DNA of 64,000 bases from Fragum whitleyi. Taxonomy: Eukaryota > Mollusca > Bivalvia > Cardiida > Cardiidae. Positions 34,426-45,350 of this stretch are shown one piece after another. The stretch's first letter is position 1. The number at the start of each line of letters is the position of its first letter. The stretch spans positions 29,077,114 through 29,141,113 of the forward strand of contig OX411547.1 of the NCBI GenBank assembly GCA_948146395.1. Direction: 5' to 3'. Under the pieces are notes generated by a model that was not told the DNA's origin, made no database searches, and worked only from the letters and a program-made list of their open reading frames with translations. The translations under genes were made by a program, and so were the position numbers.

Positions 34426-34608
34426 TTTAACATACATTGCTCATGTCTACTTTTTTATAAGTCTCAGACTCGTAACTCCTGCATCCCTTAAAACTGTGCC
34501 CATTATATGTTCTATCTATCAAATGCAAGAACTTTGTGACATGTTAACTTGTTTAACCATTTTAGATTCATCCGCTCTTCTAGTCCCTGTGGAGTAATGT
34601 GCCATAAG

Positions 34609-34837
34609 TTATCCCTTTCCTGTTTTACCAAATTTTAGACCTGTCCAAATTCAAATGTTTTGCAGACGAAAATTAAAAGTGGATTTAATTTGAAAAATAA
34701 TCATTCAGTAGGGTAGAAAATAGTGTGGAAAAAGAAGAAATTGCTTGTCAGAAGCAATTTCTTCTTTTTTCACATTGTTTTCATAAACATAAAATCACAG
34801 GCACGTAAAAAGCAGGGATTACACAGCAAAGGGTTAA
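34609..34837 (+). mobile_element. PBb MITE
   Basis: TTATCCCTTTCCTGTTTTAC opens (left TTAA mutated) and CACAGCAAAGGGTTAA closes the copy. The hairpin GAAATTGCTT/AAGCAATTTC lies at its centre. A hATn right-end scrap (ACTCCTGCATCCCTTAAAAC) precedes it near 34474. Confidence 0.75.
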
Positions 34838-35012
34838 GAGGTGATATTATTTCTATCAAACAATTCATCTCTTTCCCTCCTAGACTTTATTTTCTTTAAA
34901 TTATAACAAGTCCACTATTACAGCAAATCAATGGCAGAAATTTTTAGGATATTAGCGTCCTTGGTCAACAAAAATGAAGTCACATCTGTTATAATGTTTA
35001 ACCCATTATTTC

Positions 35013-35495
35013 TAGGGGTGACTATTGAGTTCAAAATTAGAATCACGATAGTATTGCAATAGTAAAAATGCTATTGGAATAGTATTGCAATAGTCAGAAA
35101 ACTATTGCAATAGTATCACAATAGTTGTTTTTACAGAAAAATAGATAATAGTCAATGTTAAAGTGTCCACTTTTAATTAGACAGTAACTTTATATTGGTC
35201 TTGTAAGATGCTGTTTACCTTGTCAATGGCGAGTAAATTATCAAATAAGTTGATTACAGATATTCCCTTTAAAAATATTGGATTTGACCTCATTTGCTGA
35301 TAAAAACATGCAGAAAGGCAGCATTGTCACTACATTTAGTTCTGCTTTCATTTCCATGAAAAACTATTGTAAACTATCGGTAGTCAGAGGCACAATTGCG
35401 ATATCTATTGACTTGAAAAATTGCTATCGACCTATTGCTATTCCAAGGTGAACTATACCAATACAGCGATAGTTTGACCTATTGTTACACCCCTA
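35013..35495. mobile_element. hAT-type MITE with perfect 8-bp duplication
   Basis: TAGGGGTG at 35013 and CACCCCTA ending at 35495 are the outer ends. ATTATTTC immediately flanks both sides (35005-35012 and 35496-35503). Inside, TATTGCAATAGT-type palindromes are repeated at both ends. The 8-bp duplication and AGGGGTG ends are diagnostic of hAT elements. At 483 bp it has no transposase. Confidence 0.85.
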
Positions 35496-35557
35496 ATTAT
35501 TTCCCTAATTATTTCTAATGACAATTAAACATATCACTTGATAACCCTAAACTAGGG

Positions 35558-35618
35558 GTCAGTGCAAAACTGTTGTAAGTGCCTATATATTTATAGGCAC
35601 TTACAACAGTTTTGCTCT
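35558..35618. repeat. hpJ palindrome
   Basis: GTGCAAAACTGTTGTAAGTGCC is mirrored by GGCACTTACAACAGTTTTGC around TATATATTTATA. Confidence 0.8.
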
Positions 35619-35865
35619 GACTACTTGCAATGCATTCACAAAATATTTCATGAAATATATGGGATTTTAAATTCATTGTTATTTCTGAAAGAAAGACTAT
35701 GTAGCATGTACTCATTCAAATCATCAAAATATTTGAACATAAAATTCAAATTACCTTCTCTGTTAGTTGCGTTAGCTGCCACATTTATAGGTCTTCTTAT
35801 TTGATATTTCCTCTCAGTCTGCATACAGAAGCCCTGAAAGAACAGTAAATGCATCACACTTAAAT

Positions 35866-36104
35866 GAGCCTATGCGTGGCAAATCCAACAATTTCACGTG
35901 TGCGCAAAACAAAGCCTCTGGCCAGCCTGTGTACCTGCAGCCTGACCAGAGACTTCACTTTGCATTATTTAGATACAGGAGGTCTTAATTCCTCTTCTAG
36001 CAATCGGCATACATTCTTATTGCATTGTGTTGTTGCCTATGATGCTCAAAGTTCGTACCTCCCACACATGTGTGAAATTGTTGGAAATGTCACACATAGG
36101 CTCA
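35866..36104 (+). mobile_element. MTh MITE
   Basis: GAGCCTATGCGTGGC .. CCAACAATTTCACGTGTG opens it. CACATGTGTGAAATTGTTGG .. GTCACACATAGGCTC closes it. The arms are about 30 bp, and a GGCCAGCCTGTGTACCTGCAG phrase is shared with the copy at 38979. Confidence 0.7.
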
Positions 36105-36239
36105 TTAATGTTAAACATCAAAGTTTGTCTTTTTGAAAGCTTGATGTGGTTATTTTTACTAGTTTGGCTTTCATTTTATTTGTATGGAATTGAAGGCCAC
36201 TTTTCCTGTGAAATTATTGAAGAATAAATTCTTGAATGT

Positions 36240-36425
36240 TCGAGAAAGTGTAAAAAAAAAAAAAGTCAAGAACTGGCCTTTGAATCTAGAATGTTCAATG
36301 ACACTTCAAAAACTTCAAGAACTAATCCTTGAACTTCTAGAACTAGTTCCAAAACTGGTTCAAGAATTAGTTCTAGAAGTTCAATAATTAATTCTAGAAG
36401 TTCAAGAATTAATTCTTGCTCTATA
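36240..36425. repeat. LCt copy 2
   Basis: CTTGAACTTCTAGAACTAGTTC and GTTCTAGAAGTTCAATAATTA type words fill the stretch. Open frames translating as leucine-rich repeats (LLELVPKLVQEL and similar) are artefacts. Confidence 0.65.
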
Positions 36426-37031
36426 CAATATAAATTCTTTTTCAGATTCAATAAGTAAAATTATGATGTGTAATTATATATAAAATAACCTTGTTTTTTA
36501 AATGACAGACTCTTCTTTTTCCATTTCCATAAATATTGGATTCTAAAGCCTTTAAGCTCCATCAAATTCTATTAATCGACCAGTCCACAGGGAACTCTGG
36601 GACAGTCTCACTGTCTGGCGACGGAGTCGAACTGGGACACAAATTAACGCTGGAAACCCACCATTTGTACATGTCTGATAAGAGCGTGGTTTAATTAAAT
36701 TGTGAAAATCCTCTGTTTTTCTTGTTGGAAATCTATTTAATTTTCATGTGTTTTTTGAGACAATAGTTTCTTTACAAACCTTTATCTGATAGAAACAGAT
36801 TTTCCTTGCTATCATTACCTATTTTGTCTTCCTTATGCTTGAATAGTTGGATACAATTTACACAAAATATTTTGTCTGATTTTACTTGTTCAAATTTTTC
36901 AATTAGGTAGTGACTTAGTTTTTTGAAGTATGAAGTGATACCCAAATTTTTAGATATAAATTGCACAGCAAAAGATACACAAGATCGCAATTTGGAATCT
37001 GAATTTTCTTCATCAGTGACATGAGCTAACC
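36426..37031. other. Unassigned sequence
   Basis: No recognised repeat. The 72-codon frame at 36772-36990 has no family resemblance. Confidence 0.4.
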
Positions 37032-37383
37032 CAGGGGTGTGGAATTCCCTAGCCCGAATTGTCCAACATGGGCTTTTCTACTTGCAGACAAAATCATTTT
37101 TTAGGCCACTTGTCCTTGGACAAGTAATTACCAGAGGAGACCTTGAAACAGTACTAAAAAGATCAAGGAAAAATATCATCCTTTGTTTGTATCAAAGGGG
37201 AGAAAACATTGGCTTTCATGAAGAAAATGCTGGGTTAACAGCATTTTCTTCATTAAAAACAATATTTTCTCAATACTATCTACCTACTTTTTTGTGGACA
37301 AGTTCTTTTGATGCTGGACAAGTAAGAAATCTTTTTTTACTTGTCCAGGGACAATTGTAAAACTCAGTATTTTGACACCCCTG
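37032..37383 (-). mobile_element. hATg MITE, reverse copy
   Basis: CAGGGGTGTGGAATTCCC opens and ATTTTGACACCCCTG closes the element. TTGTCCTTGGACAAG words and the GAAAATGCTG/CAGCATTTTC hairpin lie inside. GCTAACC and GCTAGCT flank it, consistent with a diverged 7-bp duplication. Confidence 0.7.
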
Positions 37384-37499
37384 GCTAGCTGTTTGCAGAT
37401 ACTACATGAAGGGCAGTCACAGCACCTTTGCGTGTTCCCTTTTAAACCCGTCTCATGCTGTTCATGAAAATTTCTTGCAATACACAAAGCTTTAGCAGA

Positions 37500-37610
37500 C
37501 TGTATAGACTAAGATCAGCTATCAAAGAGGTGACATCTGATCTTAGACTAAACTTAGACTAAGATCAGCTATCAAAGAGGCGACATCTGATCTTAGTCTA
37601 CAAGATAGTC
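37500..37610. repeat. Tandem duplication of a 52-bp inverted-repeat unit
   Basis: AGACTAAGATCAGCTATCAAAG..GACATCTGATCTTAG occurs twice in a row, each unit being a hairpin of GACTAAGATCAG and CTGATCTTAGTC. The words match the inner part of PBa. Confidence 0.65.
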
Positions 37611-37984
37611 TATATTGCCTGCCAATGAATTCATATGGAAAAGCTCAAGAGTTGAGATTGTTTTCAAGCTGAATTTAAAATCAGCTGTCAAGTGTTAAGC
37701 CAAGTAGTGATCGATGCAACTCAGAAATGTATCAATTGCGGTAATGGGCTTCAACCTGGGGTCCTATGATGCTGAGTACTATTTCTAACCATCTAACTTA
37801 AGACTCTGCTAATTGTTAATTGTTGTATGTGTTTGATTGTATGATGGGCCAGTGGCCTAATATGCTAAATGAACTGTTTACCTGTAAGCCACAAGCTATA
37901 TTAACCCTAATTCTACGGAATTCAAATTTTACTTTCAGCAGAGCTGTAATTTTTGACATATTTCAACCACATTTTCCAAAAACA

Positions 37985-38115
37985 ATACAGTAAAAATCAG
38001 CCAGAGTAGGATAAGATCAGACAGCACAATTGTGCAGGCTGATCTTAGTCTACACTGTCTGCCAAAAGTATGTGTACAGCAGGAACATTGTCTTGAACAG
38101 CTTGAGAAGGGTTAA
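37985..38115 (+). mobile_element. PBa-like fragment
   Basis: AGATCAGACAGCACAATTGTGCAGGCTGATCTTAG shows the inner PBa palindrome, and AGAAGGGTTAAG resembles its right end. The left end is missing. Confidence 0.4.
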
Positions 38116-38120
38116 GTAAT

Positions 38121-38349
38121 TTAACCCTTTCCTGTTTTACAAAATTTTGGACCTGTCCAAATTCGAAGGTTTTGCAGACGAAAATTTAAAGTGGATTTAA
38201 TTTGAAAAATAACCATTCTGTAGGGTAGAAAATAGTGTGGAAAAAGAAGAAATTGCTTGTCAGAAGCAATTTCTTCTTTTTTCCCAATGTTTTCTCAATC
38301 ATGAAATCACAGGCACGTGAAAAGCAGGGATTAAACATCAAAGGGTTAA
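38121..38349 (+). mobile_element. PBb MITE, intact TTAA on both sides
   Basis: TTAACCCTTTCCTGTTTTAC opens and AAAGGGTTAA closes, with the standard central hairpin. It ends one base before HE8 begins. Confidence 0.8.
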
Positions 38350-38661
38350 ACTAGACTGTTGCAAAGCAGACTTATAACCCCCCTAGTGCTTGTCCATAAT
38401 GAAAAAACATTTTCCATCAAAGGCCTTAACTCTGTCAAAAGTCAATGGATTGTAACCAAAATATGACCGTGATTTACACAGCTCTGCCTGATACTTAAAA
38501 CATGTATAAAGTTTCAATAAAACCTGCTCATTAGTTGCTGAAAAAAATGAGTGAACAAGAAAATGTTACCAATGGACCAACAGACGGATGGACCGACCCG
38601 ATGGACAGACTGACCGATAAGCTGACTCCTATATAATCCCCAAACATAGTTTAGGGGGTAA
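38350..38661 (+). mobile_element. HE8: single-unit pearl/Helentron-like element, ACCCCCCTA family
   Basis: It starts ACTAG (ACAAG variant) with a short hairpin near GTTGC-AAA-GCAGAC. AACCCCCCTA follows at about 38376, answered by TAGGGGGT in the 3' hairpin CCCCAAAC-ATA-GTTTAGGGG (about 38637-38658). One core unit resembles the HE1 unit (GTCAATGGATTGTAACCAAA) and contains TATAAAGTTTCAATAAAACC. An ACGG/ACAG tract lies at about 38581-38612. Confidence 0.7.
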
Positions 38662-38978
38662 AAAGATCCATTGCAGGAATTTCCTTACATTATAACATAC
38701 TAAAATGAAGTCTGATGGAATTTGTAAGTCCATCCTGAATTGATATTCTATTATTACTTTAATAATTCAATAATCTCCCAAGCTTTTTATTTCTATATAG
38801 AAATACTCTATTAAGTAAATTCTGAGTTTTTTTCTCAATGGCCGTAAAAGCTTTGGCTAGACAAACTTTTAACTAATTTTGAAATGTGAAAGGTCTGTGA
38901 TGTTACGAATTCTGAAACATCTTTTTGTGTGTGTTAGTTTGTATGGTTCATTTATAAGAATGAAAATTACTCTGAAAT
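38662..38978. other. Unassigned AT-rich sequence
   Basis: Nothing recognised. Confidence 0.4.
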
Positions 38979-39219
38979 GAGCCTGTGTGTGACATTTCCA
39001 ACAATTCAACATGTGGGTTAGGTCCAAGACATTGAGCTGCCCAGACGGCAAAATCGTGGAATTAAAACATTGTCTCACTACTTTGAGATATGCTGCAACC
39101 TTATTTATCTGCAAAACAAAAAAGTGAAGACCTTGGACAGACTGTGCGAATGTACAGGCTGACCAGAGTCTTTGCTTGGAACACATTTGAAATTGTTGGA
39201 AATGTCACACGCAGACTCA
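38979..39219 (+). mobile_element. MTh MITE, best-preserved copy
   Basis: TGAGCCTGTGTGTGACATTTCC opens and GGAAATGTCACACGCAGACTCA closes, with CAACAATT and AATTGTTG continuing the arms. No duplication could be fixed by eye. Confidence 0.75.
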
Positions 39220-39344
39220 AATTTAATTCAATTCATATTGTTCAATCAAATCGGTTGAATGAATTTTGAATTTTTGATTCTTTAAGGTGACATGGCACAA
39301 AATGTGTACAGTATTTTAGAGCCCTAGCTTTAAGTGATTTTGTG

Positions 39345-39450
39345 AGTTGTTTGTTTGTTTGAATGGGTTTAATACCATTTTCAACAGCATTAGTTATATT
39401 TCAGAGGCTGATGCAACTAGCCATTGTTTCCTTTCAATTTTCACACCTAT
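39345..39450 (-). mobile_element. SINE1 tail fragment
   Basis: TTTGAATGGGTTTAATACC, TTTCAACAGCATTAGTTATA and GCAACTAGCCATTGTTTCC follow SINE1 tail order in reverse, with heavy decay. Confidence 0.4.
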
Positions 39451-39740
39451 AAAAGTACAAGTTTTCATTTGAGCCACCAGCTGCCAATCTAACTTTATCT
39501 TTGACTAAAGGCAAACTTCTTAGAGTTTGCCAATTGGTTAGAGCCAAGTTGTGCAACAGCTAGAGACTTTTTTAAAAATGTCATAATACTTGGGTGAGCA
39601 AAGGATGGAATAAAGCATCATCAGACAACTGACAAAAGTTACCGTTGTCAGTCATGTTTTGGGTTTTCTTCAAAAATTTAGTAACTACAGCTTTACCAAA
39701 GCTCAAGTTATGTAGTTTGGAAAAAAAATGAGGATAAGCT

Positions 39741-40202
39741 TAACCCTTGTCATGCTGAACCCGGAATATTCCTGCTTTGGTAGGAGCTATAGACAAACAT
39801 CAGCCTGCACATATGTGCAGTCTGATGTTAGCCTACACCACCTGTTTCTAACTTTCAAACCAGAATCGTCGATAGATTTAGTATTTTAACCCTTTGCTGT
39901 TTAATCCCTGCTTTTTACATGCCTGTGATTTTATGATTGAGAAAACATTGTGAAAAAAGAAGAAATTGCTTCTGACAAGTAATTTCTTCGTTTTCTGCAC
40001 TATTTTCTATCCTACTGAATGGTTATATTTCAAATTAAATCCACTTTAAATTTTCGTCAGCAAAACCTTTGAATTTGGACAGATCCAAAATTTTGTAAAA
40101 CAGGAAATGGTTAAATTAAAAATGACCTACAGTTGGTGCTTTTTGCCCTTTGATTTTGATGAAAAATTTTAGCCAAAATTTATTCAGCATGACAAGGGTT
40201 AA
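39741..40202 (+). mobile_element. PBa MITE interrupted by a PBb MITE
   Basis: TTAACCCTTGTCATGCTGAA opens and TTCAGCATGACAAGGGTTAA closes the copy. The two halves (39741-39889 and 40111-40202) align with the unbroken copy at 45955-46209. The break is filled by PBb. Confidence 0.8.
39886..40114 (-). mobile_element. PBb MITE nested in PBa
   Basis: TTAACCCTTTGCTGTTTAAT opens and GTAAAACAGGAAATGGTTAA closes. TTAA occurs on both sides inside the PBa host, showing PBb moved after PBa. Confidence 0.8.
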
Positions 40203-40735
40203 GCAACTGAGCTAACCGGGCTTGGCTCCTGAAGCAAACTTTGCTGTAATGAAACAAAAAGATTGTTCAGAGAGCGAACCACAGAAAAGCTTGTACGATA
40301 AATTTGTTATTTGTATGACGTAGTCAGTATGAGCTTCATTTTTCTCAATGAAAGAATGCAGACTTGTAAAATAATCATAAAATCTTAAAATCCCTATAAA
40401 CTGAAATTAATGTAATACATTAAAGACCGTATTATCAAAACCTTCCCATAAAATTAGTTAAGTGTTTTCATTGTTTTATCTTAAACATAAAGGCTTATTT
40501 CCCAATCGATGATGGGAAATACATGTGTGACATGTCAGGCCAAAAGGGACCATCTGGGTTGAGTGTTAAGTGTCTATGACACTCGTGAAAATATAGTTTT
40601 TATTGTTCACCCAATAAAAAGATAGATAGATCTTAAACTGAAACAAACTATTGCCCTTTATATCAGGAGATGTGGAATTCCTGTGTCTGATTCTAGGTCA
40701 CTTTGATCTTGAGTCAGAGCCTGGAAACAAGAAAA
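40203..40735. other. Mostly unassigned; short MTi end
   Basis: GTGTGACATGTCAGGCCAAA..GGGACCATCTGGGT near 40526 resembles an MTi left arm. No other feature was found. Confidence 0.35.
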
Positions 40736-40737
40736 CA

Positions 40738-40747
40738 CAGACAGACA

Positions 40748-40780
<33 letters not shown>

Positions 40781-40790
40781 ATGGATGGAC

Positions 40791-40824
<34 letters not shown>

Positions 40825-41062
40825 ATGGATGGATGGATGGATGGATGGATGGATGGATGGATGGATGGATGGATGGATGGATGGATGGATGGATGGATGG
40901 ATGGATGGATGGATGGATGGATGGATGGATGGATGGATGGATGGATGGATGGATGGATGGATGGATGGATGGATGGATGGATGGATGGATGGATGGATGG
41001 ATGGATGGATGGATGGATGGATGGATGGATGGATGGACACAGATGGACAGACAGATAGACAA
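40738..41062. repeat. (ATGG)n tetranucleotide array
   Basis: From about 40801 to 41036 the ATGG unit repeats about 59 times without interruption, with ACAG/ACGG variants on both sides. All six frames translate into long repeats (GWMD or HPSI). Placement and flanking tracts suggest an expanded version of the HE (ACRG)n segment, but no matching 5' and 3' HE ends were identified. Confidence 0.9.
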
Positions 41063-41539
41063 GGTGAAACCAATATATCCCTCTAAGTAGGAGGTGAAGA
41101 GTATGATAAAGCTGTAGTTACAACACTTTCTTCTCCCTACTATAGTGTAAGAGAATATCTTATCAACTTGAAAGCAGTAAAAATGTTTGTCATTATAATT
41201 TAAATTCATAAATAAATGAATAAATATTCTTACCAGGGAGAAAAACCTGATAGTTTGACGTGTCTCAGTTCTACTCCCAGACATCGAGGATTTTAATAAG
41301 CTCTGTATTATTTTGACACTTCCTGTACGTCTGTAACGAATCGCGTCTCAATCAAAGCTCATCAAATATGCCAGACACCTGAAAAACAGAAATCAATCAA
41401 TTGATAATCAACTTTGATCAGCTTGGAATATCTAACTTGCTCGGATAATAAAAGGGGGCTGAAACAGAAAGCTGCAGGTAAGTTTAGCGAATTTGTTTTT
41501 CAAAGTTAAAAATTTACTTCTTTTGTGCACCATAACTTA

Positions 41540-41850
41540 TGTTGTAGGTACTCATTAGAATCGTCTATGATTCTAATTAACAACAACATAAGATTGGATT
41601 GAGAAATAATAAGAAAAGATTTTCATATATCGTCTGTGTTCTGCTAAAACCTCGTACCTGCAGCTTGTTTAAAGCTGTAGTTACGAAGTTTTAGTAGAAA
41701 ATCTACGATATTTATCTTAAGTGAGTCAAGATGGGGGAAAAATGAAATTCAAATTTTATAAAATTTAATTAAATATTATGTTGTGGGTACTCTTTGGGTA
41801 CTCAAAAAGACAATTCCAATGAGTACCCACAACATAAGGTTCTATGCATA
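41540..41850. repeat. Two hpK palindromes
   Basis: About 41540-41600 and 41776-41845 each show TATGTTGTgGGTACTC and its reverse GAGTACCCACAACATA. The second is the better preserved. Confidence 0.6.
41643..41698. repeat. hpB palindrome
   Basis: CTAAAACCTCGTACCTGCAGCT is mirrored by AGCTGTAGTTACGAAGTTTTAG with a GTTTAA loop. Confidence 0.6.
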
Positions 41851-42131
41851 AATAAAACATTTTCATCAACTGGTCACATCCAAGTTAAGTTTGAATCACA
41901 CCACCTATGCCTGACACCGACGATGACATTGGGTCATCATAATAATTTGAATTGTTAGTCCAAAACGGTCTAGCTGATAAAAAATAATAATGAAAAAAAA
42001 TATCCAAAGCGTAGAAAAATATTGATTAGAAGTCTTCTAGTCTACAATACATTTCCACCTGACTCCCAAGAGCCTGGTGATTTTGGGTGCAAAGTGCTTT
42101 AGGGTTCACTTTGCATGTCCCCAGTGGGCAA

Positions 42132-42184
42132 TCAAAACCTAGTATCTACAGCTTGAATTAGCTGGAGTTACAAGGTTTTTGTCA
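42132..42184. repeat. hpB palindrome, second copy
   Basis: CAAAACCTAGTATCTACAGCTT and AGCTGGAGTTACAAGGTTTT form the arms. Other copies lie at 41643 and 52768-53276. Confidence 0.55.
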
Positions 42185-42324
42185 CCCAACAATGATGTGT
42201 AATACCTCAGGGCTCATGCTAGTGTTTGAAATTTTGTAAGTCATTGACTCCTCGACCTTGAAATTCTTGGGGGTAATAACTGATTTATTTGGGGTCAAAA
42301 CTGCAGAAAGAGCAAATCATCTGT

Positions 42325-42410
42325 AGAGTTCTAACAAGTTCTAAAAGTTCTTGAAACTTCCATTTAATTTTCTAGAATATTACATATCCAGTTCATGAAC
42401 TTTTCTACAA
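42325..42410. repeat. LCt copy 3, short
   Basis: GTTCTAAAAGTTCTTGAAACTTCC and TTTTCTAGAATATTAC match the outer portion of the other LCt clusters. Confidence 0.55.
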
Positions 42411-42754
42411 GGGATATTATGAGAAATACGGTAGTCCCCATACCTGATGACAAAGTCAATTATTGATCTGAATTGTCTACCGACAGACCGTAATACATCG
42501 AAGCAATCACATATGGTTTCACATCAAAGAGACGTTGGCGATCAGACATATCGATCAAGGGCCCTGTGGTTTTTATGCTAATGTCATTATATCGCAATAA
42601 CTCGTCTCTTAATAAGAGCGCTGATAAAACCATACTGGTCTTTTCCAATTATAAATTGAACTCTCTACACTACGCTCACGTCAATATCTCGTCAATATAC
42701 TAGACAATTTCTGTTTATGTCATCAATTTTTGAAAAAAAGTTGATCATGCAAGC

Positions 42755-42820
42755 TTTGTGTAAAACAGTTGTAACTGCCTACAATTAGGTGTTAAGGCAG
42801 TTACAACTGTTTACCACCGA
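42755..42820. repeat. hpJ palindrome
   Basis: GTGTAAAACAGTTGTAACTGCC and GGCAGTTACAACTGTTTACC surround a short AT loop. Confidence 0.7.
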
Positions 42821-42830
42821 GACAAAGATA

Positions 42831-43053
42831 TGTGACCCGTCAAGCAAAAAGGGACCATCTTGGTAATCCGTAAAGTAACCCTATTCAGACTGCTCAGACT
42901 AAGTGGGGTCAAAACTGTTAGCACTTTGCCTGTTTTCTGAATCTAGAATGATCAATTTACCTTCCTGGTTGACCTATGCTGGACCCAATCCCTTTTTGAA
43001 TTAATTTTTTTTCAGAGTTCCAAGATGGTCTCTTTTCATGTGAAGGGTCACAT
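42831..43053 (+). mobile_element. MTi MITE
   Basis: TGTGACCCGTCAAGCAAAAAGG opens and TGAAGGGTCACATA closes the copy. GGGACCATCTTGG and CCAAGATGGTC extend the arms. Confidence 0.65.
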
Positions 43054-43254
43054 ATAAGAGTTAATTAACCTTAACCAGTGTGTACGGCTAGACCTAAGAA
43101 TTCATGTCCATCTATTTTGTCACTGGGAAAATATTTTTGAAATAGAAGAAATTGTTTTCTTCTAATGTCACAATACTTTCTACCAAATACTTCACATTCT
43201 TTTCATCCAATTTTCATTGTTTCCTCAACTGCCTTCAATTCCTTTCTATAAACT

Positions 43255-43415
43255 TGCATTTGACCTTGACCTTTGAGCTATCTAAACCTTTAATAAATAT
43301 AGTAAATTTACTCATGATGGAGAGCAATTGTACCAAGTAAATCCATCCGTACACGTAGGAGTATTCTTCCAGACAAAATAACATGGGCTGACGGATGGAC
43401 AGACAGACGGATGGA
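43255..43415 (+). repeat. NRr-like unit followed by an (ACGG/ACAG) tract
   Basis: TTGACCTTGACCTTTGAGC starts the unit, followed by TACTCATGATGGAGAGCAATTG, TACCAAGTAAATCCATCC and GACGGATGGACAGACAGACGG. It may be the 3' part of another HE-like element whose terminal hairpin is lost. Confidence 0.45.
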
Positions 43416-43446
43416 TGCTCTTTAAAAACACACACCTATTCAGCCA

Positions 43447-43811
43447 CAGGGTTTTAAGGGACGCAGGTTTTGGGCATCTAAGAATCAAAATTGATTAGCC
43501 AAGACCCTCAAAACTACGTGATGTAAGTCCCATAGACTCTCTGAGGCTCAACTTCAGAAAAGAATGGAAGATAATTAAGACAATCTTTAATTCTACCCTG
43601 AAGTTGAGCCCTAAATATTAATATACTTCTATCAATTTCTTTACCTGTAAGCAGGTAATAGCTCTTAATTTACAAAATGCAAGATTGATTATAGCCTGAA
43701 ATAAAAAGTCTTCACCTAAAGCAGGGACTACCAAAATTTGAGAAAGGACCCCTAAGATACCAATGGTCAAGACTGTGGACCCTAATTTGTTGATGTCAGA
43801 CTAAAACTCTG
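43447..43811 (-). mobile_element. hATn MITE, reverse copy with probable 8-bp duplication
   Basis: CAGGGTTTTAAGGGACGCAG opens and GTCAGACTAAAACTCTG closes. TTCAGCCA (left) and CTCAGCCG (right) agree at six of eight positions in register, which fits an old hAT duplication. The inner hairpin GGCTCAACTTCAG..CTGAAGTTGAGCC lies at about 43550-43609. Confidence 0.75.
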
Positions 43812-43984
43812 CTCAGCCGTTATTGTGATGACTACATCTCACTCACTGCAGGTGGGCTCAACAAAAATGGCCATAGTAATCACCCCTGAAGTTCAATACT
43901 TGTACCAATTCTTGACATAAGAGTTGCAATTAAAGGTAATGGATCTGTAAGTTCCAAAATGTTTTGGGAAGTCATGAACTTTAA

Positions 43985-44039
43985 CAGTGTTAACCAAGGT
44001 TTCCCAATGATATCATTAGGAAACCTCGGCTGACACTGT
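43985..44039. repeat. Near-perfect 55-bp palindrome
   Basis: CAGTGTTAACCAAGGTTTCC and GGAAACCTCGGCTGACACTG pair around AATGATATCATT. A decayed relative (CAGTGTTAGCTTTGGTTCCC) lies near 44588. Confidence 0.65.
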
Positions 44040-45013
44040 GAGATCTCATGTGATCCAAAAAGTTGTGGGACTATTACGAGTCATCTACCTTAAGAAATCT
44101 ATGATTTTATACTAAGAGTGAGAATTTTCATAGCTAATCATTTTAACCCCATAAACATTAAAGTAATCCTGCAATTCAGGATTTCCAATCTTTACCAAAT
44201 TATCTATTACTACGAAAATATCATTAAAATTTATTGTTCAATTAAAATGCTTGGCAACATATTGCTTGGTAAATCACTATTAGAAAAATACAATCTAGCT
44301 TAAAGTTATTCAATTACTATTATCTTTTTCTAGAACTTTACCGTTAGATTGAAAAGTAAAAAAATATCTTAAAATTCACAAAATTATCAGAGCTGACCTT
44401 GTCCAGTGACCCTGACCTTTTGACCAATGTATTTCAAGCAATTAGCATAAGTGAATTACAACTTGTAATGTTTTGATGTTGTTTTACAAGCTTTGAAGAT
44501 CACCTTATTAATACTACTCAGCCCTATACCAAAATAGTCTTAAGGAAGCAGACCTGTAAAAGTCCCGCAACTTTTTGGAAGTAATGACAGTGTTAGCTTT
44601 GGTTCCCTAATAATTTTCATTAGGGTTAAACTATGTTCATTTATCTTTAAACATGCATTACGATGTGGCATGTTCTATCAAGAATTAGGCTTTTTCACAC
44701 ACATTCCGAAAATTGTTTGCGTAAGAAGAAGTGTGTATCCGTCTATAAGGATTTATTCAATGGATTTAGCGGAATTAAGACCGTCTGATATTCTTTGGTA
44801 TGTAGGCACAATTAATCTCGTAACGTTCTTTCATGATGCTTAATGTTATTGCAAAAAATTGTATGTGTCTCTTAATAGATTGCTCCAATTTCTTAAATAC
44901 CGTTAATGCGTTTCTGAATGCTTATTATAAAACGCTTTTCCTAGACAAGAGGAAAATCGTGTTTTATCAGATCAAAAGGCAATTGAAGGTATGAACATAA
45001 AACTAATTGCATT
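44040..45013. other. Mostly unassigned; TGACCTT motifs near 44395
   Basis: GCTGACCTTGTCCAGTGACC and CTGACCTTTTGACC resemble an NRr start. The rest is unrecognised. Confidence 0.35.
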
Positions 45014-45281
45014 TGTGACTCACCATGTGAAAAGGGACCATCTGGGTAGTGCGTAAGGACTAAGTGTCGACCCTAGTCAGACTGCGTGGACTGCGCAGAC
45101 TGGCTACAGGCGAAACTTTCCGCACTTTACTAATTTTCTGAATCAAGAATGAAAAATCTACCTTCCTGTGAAAGAATTTTTGAAATAAGATTTCTTGTTG
45201 GCCTATACTAGAGCCAATCTCTTTCTCCAATATTTATTTTACAGAGTTCCCAGACGGTCCCTTTACGCCTGATGGGTCACA
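45014..45281 (+). mobile_element. MTi MITE
   Basis: TGTGACTCACCATGTGAAAAGG opens and CCTTTACGCCTGATGGGTCACA closes. Interior words GTGTCGACCCTAGTCAGACTGC and GAAAAATCTACCTTCC are shared with 53316-53571. Confidence 0.7.
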
Positions 45282-45350
45282 TTTTTTTTTGATATGCCAA
45301 TAAACAAGTGTTCTGTATTCACAAGATACACCGCAACATGAAAATTTCCA

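Noticed and set aside
36184..36451. Leucine/glutamate-rich frames resembling a coiled coil
   Set aside because: Artefact of the TTCTAGAA/TTCAAGAA low-complexity cluster on both strands.
40658..41284. 208-aa minus frame and 113-135-aa plus frames over the ATGG array
   Set aside because: They are translations of the tetranucleotide in all phases (HPSI or GWMD repeats), with no non-repeat domain.
42460..42648. 62-aa minus frame as a small gene
   Set aside because: No recognisable motif, and no splice or start context that would distinguish it from a chance frame.
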